DNA from: Trachythela sp. YZ-2020
Lineage: Eukaryota; Cnidaria; Anthozoa; Malacalcyonacea; Clavulariidae
Assembly: GCA_016169945.1 (NCBI GenBank)
Contig: JADLSH010000191.1
Location: 1,205,501-1,269,500 of the forward strand
Direction: 5' to 3'
DNA: 64,000 nucleotides
Shown here in pieces: positions 12,554 through 22,664 of the stretch. The notes beneath the pieces were generated by a model. That model was given only the letters and a program-made list of their open reading frames with translations. It made no database searches and was not told the origin of the DNA. The first letter of the stretch is position 1, and every line of letters starts with the position of its first letter. The position numbers were made by a program, and so were the translations under genes.

Positions 12554-14154
12554 TCTCGTGTTCAAATGATGCCCTCTTTAGATCTCACTTTGAACTAAAT
12601 CCACTCTTTAAAACCAAACAATTCGTTGGACTTCAACATGTAAACTACAACGCTCCAGTAAAAAGCAACGTCGACGTTATGCTAATGCGACAGATAAATC
12701 TGTGAACGAACACGCTTCAATTTCCCCCATTTACAAAGAGTATGAAATGTTTATCCGAGATGTAGCAAATTACTCGAGTTATGTAGCGATTATTCCACAT
12801 TCTAAATCAATCTCTGCCGACAGCATTTCGAACAGACATCGGTTTGTAGACAATTATGTGGCGAGCGACGGGGTCGACATTTTATTAAGAACGACGGTGT
12901 TTAGTTAATAATACGTGCACATATAGTGCGACTTGCTGTGATATTACCTCCAGTCGTTCTGTTATCTGTTAACGAATTAAATATGTCGTTGTTTAACACA
13001 GCGTGATATCGAACCCTGCAGTATCGCCAACATAAGACGCACTCTAAATGAACTTTTCATTTGTGTTTGTTAAAACACGTTTTGTTTTGCAACGCATGGG
13101 CAAGTAATGCGCTTATATGCGCAATATAATTTGTTGCAAGTAACTTATTGGCTATGAAAACTTGCGAAATGTGCGATAAATTGATAGGTTGTAATATTAT
13201 ATAAGTAATAACGCAAAATTTTTATTGCTTATTTAACTGCAAAGAACAACAAGGTTAAATCACGCGAGATTGCAATAATGCGAGGAGGTATCCCGTCGAC
13301 AGGCACGTGACATCATCAACTATACAACTGTTACATAGAAGTTGCACATAAGCAGTAAGCTAGGCTGTTACATATACTCTCAAATAATCTAACCCGGTAA
13401 TAATTATAATTTTGTTGCAGTATGTTTCACAAGGTAAGTCAAGTTCTACAGTTTGTGCAATATGTTTCCTGAAACCCTTTTTGTTAACCTTTTCTAGTCT
13501 TGCTAATGTGCGTCCCTCTTGTTTTTTGGTGTGTGAGAATTTTTGTCATTTTCAGGGCCTGTAAAACCGTGTATTTTGCCTCGGTAGATCTGCATATAGA
13601 CTACATTCTGGTTAGTCCAGTCGAAGACCCTCTTCTGAACAACACTTACTCTGTGTCATAATTCCTAAACTATGTACCAGACAAATAGGGCATGAATAAA
13701 CAAAATCCTTGATTTGCGAAACTATTCTCTTTATCAAGTTTAGTGACTTGTATGTTGACACATTGGTCATAGATAATTGAAATTATTTTTCGTAATTGAA
13801 ACATCAAACTCAGCTATTCATGTTATCCTCTATATTCCCACATTTTACAAATCATCCCTATATTTTATGTCAACAAGTAAAGCACCGAACAATTGGTTCG
13901 ACATTTTCCTGCATTCCTAACCGTTTTTTCGAATTCGCTCGTGCAAAACGTCGTCGTTTTAAAAGCAAATAGCGTTCTAAAATAACTTTAGAAAATAAAT
14001 ATATAGCAATTAGGGTGTAAAACTATTCACATATTTCCATTTTAGAGAATTCTATAAAAGCACGATGTTCAATTACTTCTTTCACATATAAATTCACATT
14101 TGAAGCTAGACAGTTTGAAAACTAAATATTTCTGAGTGATTCTTGTCAGATAAA
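12554..14154. other. Intergenic region between divergent genes; no gene seen
   Basis: This 1.6-kb spacer separates the start of the CUB gene (-) from the first secreted-peptide gene (+), so it should hold both promoters. I see no conserved coding segment; the frame at 12702-12908 has no recognisable motif. No clear TATA box could be assigned for the CUB gene. AT-rich throughout. Confidence 0.5.
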
Positions 14155-15711
14155 ATGAAGTATTCACTGTCTTTTATGTTTTTGAGTTTTCTGTTTTTAT
14201 ATTTGGTGTTTCTTGGGAACTCTGAGGCACAAAGTGGACTCGCTGAACTTGTGGAAGCGGTGGAAGAGAGGTAAGAGTGCAGATCGAGATAAATTGTGTT
14301 TTCATAATTTCATGGTGCTTTGCACTTCGTTGTTAGGAGGTTGCTTTTGCAAATGACTCTCGCGGAGCAGAGCCAACGCAACTTGACGGTAAATTCGTAT
14401 TTCCCCAAGGATTTAAAGGCGGGCGTCTGCGGCGCAGCTATAGGCTACGCAGAGCAAAGCAAACGTATATATTTGTCAATTCTCTTGATGTGGAATATTT
14501 TATGAAGATGAATTTCTTAAGTAGTATTATGCATGGCAGTACGTATAACTATAACCAACACTGCACTAACTAAATGCACGCCCAGTGTATTTGGGGTCAA
14601 TTTTGATATTATTAACCTCAATTTAAGTACAATCTTAATCCTAACGCTAATCCTAACCCATATCCCTGCGATGTAATTTTAGGGTTGAGGAACTTCACCT
14701 GACTGTGTATTATAATTATCATTACTTATTACTTCATATTTAGCAGTAACGATGCAGTTGAGGTGAGATCAGAAGATGACGACGTCGAGATATTGCTTGA
14801 TGTTGCAGCTGAAATATGTAACCGCACCAGAATTGATGGAGGTTAGTTGATTGCAGGGGTTAAGTTGGAGTAAATTCCCAGTTTGATACAAGCTTACTTC
14901 CATATATCCAAATGCTTCCTGTCAGATTCTTATATATGCATGTTAACTCCGCTCTCAGACGAAGGCTCGTTCTATCATACTCGATCCCTCCGACAATATG
15001 CTCGTCATGGCTAAGATCCACAATATTGGTTTCTTAAATCTCAAACCCCATAATCAAAGTTTCTTATTATCCCGAACATTGTCCGTAATTTTTTTCTCCC
15101 CGCTTCCCTCGACTTCTTGAAATCCTGAACCCGCCATTTGTCTTTCATTTTGGTTTCCTTTTACTATAAAATCAGCATTATCCCACGTCTGAAAACCTAT
15201 TGTGATCCCTCGTTTCTACCTTGTGAAGAAAAGGACAGTATTTATACTTATCATGCGCTAGAAGCGACGGGGTTTCCATCTCCACTTTCCCGTCTTACTT
15301 TCCTGTCCAAACGACGGGAGAGTTAGATGAACGAGTGAGTTTCCCGTCTTAGACGGAAATCTGTGTTCTATATGAATTCATCTATTGAGGAGAAAGGGAT
15401 GTATGTATGTATATGACAATCTATTAGAGGCTTTACTTTATATACCATAATGTGGAATGTTAGGTTGATGAAGCAACGAATATTTCACATTTAGTTCAAC
15501 ATGCACTAAATTTAAGAAGCGTACGGTTGTTCCAACCGGAAATCCAGCCCAAGGGGCAAGGTTGACATTCAGAAATTCTACAACATTAACCATGAAGACA
15601 GCTAGTAACACTCGAGGTATAAATAATATCATAATTCTATTTTAAACTTTGATAGATGATCGCAACAAAGGATTATGTGATTGTTTCCGCCGCTATCAGC
15701 TTGGCAACTGA
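14155..15711 (+). CDS. Secreted cysteine-containing peptide precursor, divergent single-module paralogue
   Basis: Three coding exons, 14155-14270, 14744-14841 and 15656-15711, give 89 residues. The start MKYSLSFMFLSFLFLYLVF is a strong signal peptide ending near GNSEA. Exon 2 begins S-x-N-D-A-V-E, matching the S-N-D-x-A-V-Q start of exon 2 in the two paralogues at 19943 and 22665. Exon phases and the spacing C...KGLCDC also match, so the family assignment is firm although overall identity is low. Unlike them it has no K-R cleavage site before the mature region, is acidic there (SEDDDVE), and stops after one module. A donor 10 nt past the stop (GTAAGC after 15721) and an acceptor before about 15836 indicate an intron in the 3'UTR, as in the paralogues. 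Function unknown. Confidence 0.75.
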
Positions 15712-16009
15712 AGAAGATTTCTGGTAAGCGAGTCTTTGTCGATCTTAATATCGAACAATATTTTTCAGTTTTAAACTTTCTACTTTATGATACTATATAT
15801 ATATAGTGTTAGCTACATTTGTTTTTTATTTTCAGATACGGACCTCATCCTTACTGGTTTAAGAATCGTCAAAATTATGCACGAAGAAACGACTAGAATA
15901 TAAATCTTGTAGTTGTCTTAAGTTGATTTGTGGATGATATGTGTTAATGTGTAATGTATAAATTCATGAATTAAAAAATGACCTTTTACGTGTAGAGGTG
16001 GTGTTAAAT

Positions 16010-18900
16010 ATAAAGTGCTATTTTAGCACCGATTTGGGTGCCAATATAGCACCGTTAAGATAAAATAGCACCTCTTTCATCAGCGAAAATTTACACCCTT
16101 TATAGTGCTAAATAATGGGGTGCTATTTTGACACCTTTTTTGGGTCCTAAATAGCACCTCTTTCATCAGCGAAAGTGCTAAATTTACACCCTTTATAGCG
16201 CTAAATATTGGGTGCTATTTTGACGCCATAAAAAGTGTTAAACATAGGCCACAATAGAGGTGCTAAATTAACACGATTTTTAGGGTTAAATATATTATGG
16301 GTGTTTAAGTCAAATTACAGTTTCAAAGTAACATATTTCTAGGGAATATTGTTTTGATAAATCGCCATGTATAATATCTTGTGATACTACATGATTATAG
16401 ACATTTTATATACACAAACTCTATGGTGTTTTGTTGTGTCGCATCTAGTTTGATGCATACCTTTTTATATTCCTAAAGCATAGAGTCTAAAATATGACAC
16501 AAAAATCTGAAATGGTACAAAATACGAGCAGTGTTTATTGGTTGGGAGTTGTCTCTCCTGAAAGAATTCATAGAAATGACATAAGCACGGAAAGACGGAC
16601 TGGTGTCTAATTTCCTTACTAAAGTTTTCTGGGATAGCGTCACTTTCATTTCAAATTTTAATTTGAAAAATTATGTTGGAAAATACAAGCAATATATTTG
16701 CTTTTTCTTCTCGAAATAATTTCAAGAGTTATAGCTCAGGAACGCTGGTATAATATTCAGGTAAGGATATTTCAATGTTTTTATGTAATATAAAGCAATT
16801 ATAAAGGCAAAAATTTACGGATGTATTCATAAATATTTATGTTGCGTGCGTTGTGTCGCCGTAAATATTTGAAATTTAACGCGGCAAAAATTCCCTTGTA
16901 CTTATCAATTTAGTTCAGAATCAAAACGATAATATAAACTACGGCCTACTTAACAATTATATTAATCTATACCATAGAAACTCTGACATTAGAGTAGACT
17001 TAAAAGTTATGAATGTTTTTATATATGAATTATGTGATTGTTTCATACGTTGAGCATTGTTTCAATGAATCAATGGAAAACGTCTTTAAAATTTTAAATA
17101 ATGTGCAACTTCCATAGTATTATAATTGTTATTTAATGAGGTATATTTAAAATGCTTCAATAAAACCTACAGGTCATTGAGGTCAATGTAAATGCATGTA
17201 GCTGAGTGGATACATGAAATTTTGAATATTTGGAATTACCTGAGGATGAGAAATATTGATATTTCATATAAATGATATATTATGAAAACAGGCAATGAAA
17301 TTAGATGAAACTCAAATTCCCAGCTCGTATTCACTGAAAAATACCACGGTCATGTGGTACAAGCCTAGTTCTCTGATTGGACAAACTTATTGTGAGGTAT
17401 AATATTATAATATATAATAAACCAACAATATATGATGCCCATATTTGGGGGGGTGGCTTACTGACCACTGCTCTCTATGATTTTTGTGGACTCTTCCTAA
17501 CTCAGCTATACCCTGCTTGTTCCTCCAAAGAAAGCATTTACATAGACCTGTGCATCATGCCTAAGGGAGTTTTGGAATCTCAGGAGGCTAACTGTACATA
17601 TGTAAGCAATAGCTAATTGTATTCTAATTATAACCTGTTTGCTCTATAGTAACACTGGACCTTACCCACTTCTAGTGGGGTCACTAGGGGTGTATTTTGA
17701 TATGGAACTCACTGCAAGAATATTTATTATTGTGTGAGAATTGATTATTTTTTATAGTCTGATCTCGTCAAATAGTAGTTAAGTCAGCTATGTCCTGCCT
17801 AATGAAAGAGAATGTCATAATTATGTATTAATGGCAGACACCTGTTTAATTGCATTCATTAGAATGATGCAAATATTTTAAGTTAATCTGAATTTTGTAT
17901 TTACTTATGTACCTTACTTTCAATGTATTTTATAGATAACCCAATTATATGTGATTGTGAAGCTGGAAAAATATTGATATTTATGTATGGTTCACCTTGG
18001 CATCACGACTAAAGTAATAGAGCAACTTTGTATCGCTGAGGAAGATAAGAGTTAATGGTCTTGTGTGTTTGATATTGGCCATACTGACAGGAGCAAAGAA
18101 TAGATCTCAGAAAATGTGGAGTTGCAGTCTTTTGGCATGTCTATAGACTATGGGAAAATTAGTGTAGTAATCATCAGACTCTATAACTGTTGACTTTATC
18201 TAATAACAAATTTGCATTAAACCACAATGATTATCATAAATAATTCATTTTCTTCATCTGGCAGTAGAATAAAGTGCTTGTATAAATTCCTGATTGTGCA
18301 TCTTATATTGCAAGTTTACTCTGTCTAATGCCAGACAACTTCACCTGCTAAGGAAAATTGTTAGTTGTTAATGGGTTAAGTGACATAGAATAACTCTTCT
18401 GACATGCTCCTAGCATAGTACTATGGCATTGCCCAGGGTAAAATAATAGATATACCTGGTTTCAATAGGTAATTGGTGAGAACATTGCATGAGCATGGCA
18501 AGATTTGCCTAAATTTATTACCATTTTAATGTTCAGCTGCAAAGTAATTTTGGAATCAGCAAATATATTATTATTAATTCAATTAAAGGATGTTCATATA
18601 TTTTCAGATTGTGTTGTCTCTTTGTTAAAAAGTGGAGTATATAGTGGGGATTTGCTTTGTTTGTTCACACTAGTGCTAAAATAGCACCTAAATCAGGTGC
18701 TATTTTGATGAGAATATTCGGGTGTTAAAACAACTCCTAAATCAGTGCTATTTTAACACTACAAAAGGTGTTGTTTTTGTTAAATCAACACCATCAACAG
18801 CGGTGTTAAAATAGCACCCAAAAAAGGTGTCATTTTTTACCTAATTTTTTAGCACCACTTTTTGGTGTTAAATTGACACCCCAAAATTAACAGTGCGTGT
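16010..18900. mobile_element. Candidate large non-autonomous element bounded by palindromic motif clusters
   Basis: Clusters at about 16010-16300 and 18670-18900 are each built from many copies of GGTGCTATTTTAGCACC and half-sites such as GGTGTTAAAATAGCACC. Segments such as GACACCTTTTTTGGGT in the left cluster reappear inverted in the right one, so they may be subterminal repeats of one element of about 2.9 kb. No transposase is visible inside. They could instead be two independent repeat arrays. Confidence 0.45.
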
Positions 18901-19539
18901 TAATCATCATCACACTGTTAATAGGAGACTGGTTCTTGTTTATTCAGCCTGTTTGCTGAAATTTAAACGCCATTAATTAGTTTGTAGGTTTTTTCTCAAC
19001 CGGCAAGCAGTACAAATGAGTATAGTCATTAAAATATTTACCTTTGCTTCCAAGAGATCAATTATTACTATTTGTCGATACTCTATAGTTGTTTAAATTT
19101 GTTGGCCAACTCAAAAGCGCGCCTTGCCTTTGCGCAATCTTATTAAGGCTCAAAGGGCTTTTTGCCTAATTTGTAAAAGATCTTTTAGGCTTTATATAAA
19201 TTTTTGGTAATTTAATATTTGGTATATATATCAATTGACCTTTTCAGAATTACACTGGCAATAATACGGATCCTACAGTTGGAAATGGTCCACTGGTCAC
19301 TGTAGAAACAAATTGGTTAAAACAACCATGAAATTGGTTGTCTCAGTTTTTTGAATCCATTCAATTTTTTCAGGGTATATGGAAATCCAATTTTCAATGG
19401 ATTTAGTGATGCAAATATGAATTCCATATTCAGATGGTCTCACTTTTTTCCCAGTGTTATGGTGTCTTAAATTATTCCAATTAGTTATACTTATTTCAAC
19501 TACGTTTTGTGTTCTCAGTTGCGCATACACATTATATCC

Positions 19540-19830
19540 TTCAAATATTACTATTAAAAGCAATTATTTTGGTAATTTTTAAAACGACTAGCATTTTGTC
19601 TGTATTTACATTTATCACCGACTTATCAAACACCAATAATTAGCTATTAATTTCAAGAAGGTACATCAAAGCCGAGTATATGAATAGCCTAAATATTACC
19701 ATTAAAAACAATTATTTTGGTAATTTTTAAAACAACTAACAATTTGTCTATATGTACATTAATCACCGACTTATCAAACACCAATAGGCAATAATACTTT
19801 ATTAATTTCATGAAAGTGCATAAAAAGCCG
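19540..19830 (+). promoter_or_regulatory. Upstream region of the peptide gene, itself partly duplicated, with a TATA-like box
   Basis: A 140-bp block (AATATTACCATTAAAAACAA through AAGCCGAGT) occurs at about 19690-19830 and 22408-22550, with a more diverged copy at 19545-19680. A TATA-like CATAAAAAG sits at 19819-19827 in the near copy and at 22534-22542 before the second gene, about 120 bp before each ATG. The third copy has CATCAAAG instead. Core promoter role is inferred from position. Confidence 0.5.
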
Positions 19831-19942
19831 AGTTGGATCCACTGTCCCGCATTTCAGGATAGTCCAAGTACTTTTGAAGTGGAAGTATCCTTGTCTTTCG
19901 AGAAAAGCATTAACTGTCTTGATTTGTCTGTGATTTGAAGCC

Positions 19943-21185
19943 ATGAAGTTTTCACAAGTGTTCATGTTGGTTTCCGTGTTGTTTGCGATCTCTTTCGCTT
20001 TGCCCTCGAACTGGGAAGAAAATGATGAAGTTGTTTTGGCCAGGTAAAAATCCTAGAACAAATTGTGGTGGAAACATTGTTTCCCCGTCATGTTTCTCGA
20101 AGGTGGGCAAACCAGGAAACATTGTTTCCTATAGCCATGTGTCCTGAAGGTGGGCAATCCAGATAAATTGTTTAAGATAAATTGTTAAGAGTCCCTTTCC
20201 GAATCTGTTGGGAAGCATATTTTTCTTTCCGAGAAGTATAGTTTGTTCGTTTTCCAACAGTGAGCACACAGAAAACCATTCGAGGAAATATCGAAATTTT
20301 CAAATGATATTTCGCAGCGGTGTTTCATAATTTACCAGAGCTCTTATTATACTATCTTTCATCGCCTTTAAGTTACCTTACATTGCCTTTTCCTTTCAAT
20401 TTAGCAATGACAATGCAGTTCAAGAAAAGAGGTTCATTCCGGCATTCATTATAATCGCGGCCAAAAAAAAATTAATTGGCGCAGCAATAAAGGCTGCCTG
20501 TAGTATTGGAAATTGTAAGTCAGTTGATATAGTTAATATATATTCGGATGCTGTAGTGTGTTCCGCCGAAAGTTATATTATAATTATGACTCATGGGTAT
20601 CTAGATTTTACATCGCACTCTTTGAATTATTATGTTTAATCATGTTGGCCTATCCAATCCTGGGGTCATTGTATACTTACCAAAAATTATAATCCTGTTT
20701 TAAACTTTTAATACGAAGCCACTTGTATCTGAACATCTCGACGCATTTCTTTCTTTAAAATCAAGTTTATTTTGCCTTTCTATAGTGTCTGGCAAAGTGA
20801 AAGGCGTGTGCGATTGCGTTTCCCTTGTAGTAGGCGATGAAGGTAAATATTTTTTTACTCTGCGAACGCAATTGTTATGCTTCTTTTTCATTTTTTGCCT
20901 TCATTATCCATACTTGTAGAGTCAGCAGTCGACGAACGAAGATGGCTCTTCAGTTCTGCACTTTCCACATTGAAAAAAGTGGTTAACTCAAGCTGCAACA
21001 ATGATAATAGTAAGTACAGTTATCCTTCATTTTGTTATTGCTGCCTCGGAGAAGCACCATAAAATTTCCTTCATTCTTGTTCGTAAAGAACGAGTCTGCT
21101 TATTTTGTTAAATGTTATTTCTCTTGAAGAAATTGTGAAGTTCGCATTGAGTGGACTATGTGGCTGCATCCAACCCTTCCTTTAA
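19943..21185 (+). CDS. Secreted two-module cysteine peptide precursor, copy 1
   Basis: Five coding exons, 19943-20043, 20405-20514, 20786-20842, 20920-21009 and 21130-21185, encode 137 residues. It starts MKFSQVFMLVSVLFAISFA (signal peptide), followed by an acidic pro-region and a dibasic EKR site. Module 1 (exons 2-3) is a hydrophobic, lysine-bearing helix-prone stretch from RFIPAF through AAC, then KGVCDC. An acidic spacer leads to a second dibasic site, DERR, and module 2 (exons 4-5) repeats the plan, ending SGLCGCIQPFL. Each module has the pattern C-x(n)-C-x-C, six cysteines in total. An intron follows the stop (donor after 21191, acceptor before 21293). Acidic pro-segments in front of cationic peptides are typical of antimicrobial peptides and of some cnidarian toxins, but I cannot name the family or establish an activity. 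Confidence 0.85.
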
Positions 21186-21445
21186 AAGAAGGTAAGCGAA
21201 ACACAATGATACAATTTAATGGAACTCTCCTTTCAACTTATCTATGTATAATTTGTATTTAACAAATTATAAAAATATAAATTGTTTTCTAGGATTTGGG
21301 CGATGAAAATGTGAGAATTACAAGCAAGAGAAAAATATTAATTGATTTAGAACTTGTAATGCTAGAAGTTGAATGAATTAAAGTATTATCTACATCAAGA
21401 ATGTCTATTTAGTTTATCTTTCTTTCTGGTCAGAAATCCAAAGTT

Positions 21446-21586
21446 TTAAAATCCAGGAGGTTTTTCAGTTCCATGTGTAGCAGTGAAAAATTTAAAACAA
21501 TTTCCCATTTCGCTATCGTCCGTTAACATTCTGTAAGCACTTTCTATATTCTTGGCTTGCTCAACACTTGCTTTCTTGAGTAAAAC
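21446..21586 (-). other. Duplicated terminal exon of NDUFAF7 (orphan or alternative last exon)
   Basis: This 141-nt segment with its acceptor is identical, as far as I can compare by eye, to the last NDUFAF7 exon at 24734-24874. It starts VLLKKASVEQAKN in phase 0, runs through a GNCFKFF motif and ends PPGF and stop. It lies convergent to, and about 50 bp from, the 3' end of the peptide gene. It is either a silent by-product of the tandem duplication or a splice-competent alternative last exon; the encoded tail would be the same. Confidence 0.88.
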
Positions 21587-21886
21587 CTAAAAACATGAAG
21601 AGATTAGTTGAGAAGTATGAACATTCCTTAGGACCTGTTCATATAACCGAGAAACTCGCCCGTGTGAGAACTGCATGTCCTTATTAATGCAGATACAAAT
21701 CATTGTGTGTTCATATGAGAGACGAGCGAGCCAGCCCGGTTAGATGACCTTGCATTAGCTGGGATCTCAAGTGGGATAAAATCTTCCATATGAACGCTTC
21801 ATCTACGGCTTCATCCCACCTGACCGGGATGGAAGTGGTTGTTTGCCAATTTTTACCTATAATATTAGGTTGGATATAAAACGAGA

Positions 21887-22272
21887 AAAATAACCGGTCA
21901 ACGGTCAATGACCGGCCAAAAATGCCTGTTGACCGGTCACTTTTAAACCTCGCCGGTCATTTTGACCGGCCACATTTTCATGCCTTCCGCTAGAATTTTA
22001 AATCCTTATGATAAAGATTTTCCCGAAAGCACTACAGTAACACTGATAACGTTGCCTATTCACCTAAATACACGGTGATTGCTGACGTCTTGAGCGTTTA
22101 GAACGTCACCGTGAAACAATAAAAGCGATGTCTCTGAACAAATTCTTATGATTTGTTTCACTGTTAGTATATGCGTATTTATAGTGACCGGTCAAAACAG
22201 ATTTTGACCGAGCTAAAATCAAGCTGACCGGTCCTTTTGACCGGAGACCTATCGGCCGTTATTTTGAGCCCT
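21887..22272. mobile_element. MITE-like element rich in GACCGGTCA motifs, copy 1 (one end truncated)
   Basis: The right end is GGCCGTTATTTTGAGCCCT; the left starts at ATAACCGGTCAACGG, lacking the outermost bases. The interior has several GACCGGTCA-type subterminal repeats at both ends. A nearly full-length copy lies inverted at 26231-26629. The matching place in duplication unit B (near 25176) has no element, so insertion or loss happened after the duplication. Confidence 0.85.
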
Positions 22273-22664
22273 GTTAATACTTAATACACCTGCTTGTGGA
22301 CACTAACAAATTCGTAATAGAATGTACAGTTTGTTCAACCACAACAAAAAAAAGTATTTTGAAGGCAAAGTTGCTTCATAGTTAAGTCCTATACCTTACG
22401 TAATGTTAATATTACCATTAAAAACAATTATTTTGGTAATTTTTAAAACAACTAGCTAACAATTTGTCTATATGTACATTAAGTCTATATGTACACCAAT
22501 AGGCAATAATAAGTTATTAATTTCATGAAAGTGCATAAAAAGCCGAGTTAGATCCACTGTCCCGCATTTCAGGATAGTCCAAGTACCTTTGAAGTGGAAG
22601 TATCCTTGTCTTTCGAGATGTTTTCGAGAAAAGCATTGTCTTGATTTGTCTGTGATTTGAAGCC

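Larger units (their letters stand above)
15712..19942. other. Gene-poor region between peptide genes
   Basis: It contains the 3'UTR exon of the upstream peptide gene (from about 15836), two clusters of a GGTGCTATTTTAGCACC-like motif, and 2.4 kb of AT-rich sequence between them. No protein family is recognisable in the frames at 17377-17616 or 19297-19563. The last 400 bp carry partly duplicated promoter sequence of the next peptide gene. Confidence 0.55.
19685..22345. repeat. Tandem duplication unit A
   Basis: Unit A matches unit B (22407-25245) almost base for base from the shared start AATATTACCATTAAAAACAA to the end GTACAGTTTGTTCAACC. It holds the promoter and whole peptide gene at 19943-21185 plus an inverted-strand copy of the NDUFAF7 last exon (21446-21586). 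It differs from B by carrying the mobile element at 21887-22272 and by lacking the insertions B has in peptide introns 1 and 2. Confidence 0.92.

Noticed and set aside
15465..15615. Possible extra coding exon of the first peptide gene (frame with CTKFKKRTVV)
   Set aside because: It needs a different incoming phase from the one exon 2 provides; the exon at 15656 fits phase and carries the family C-x-C motif.
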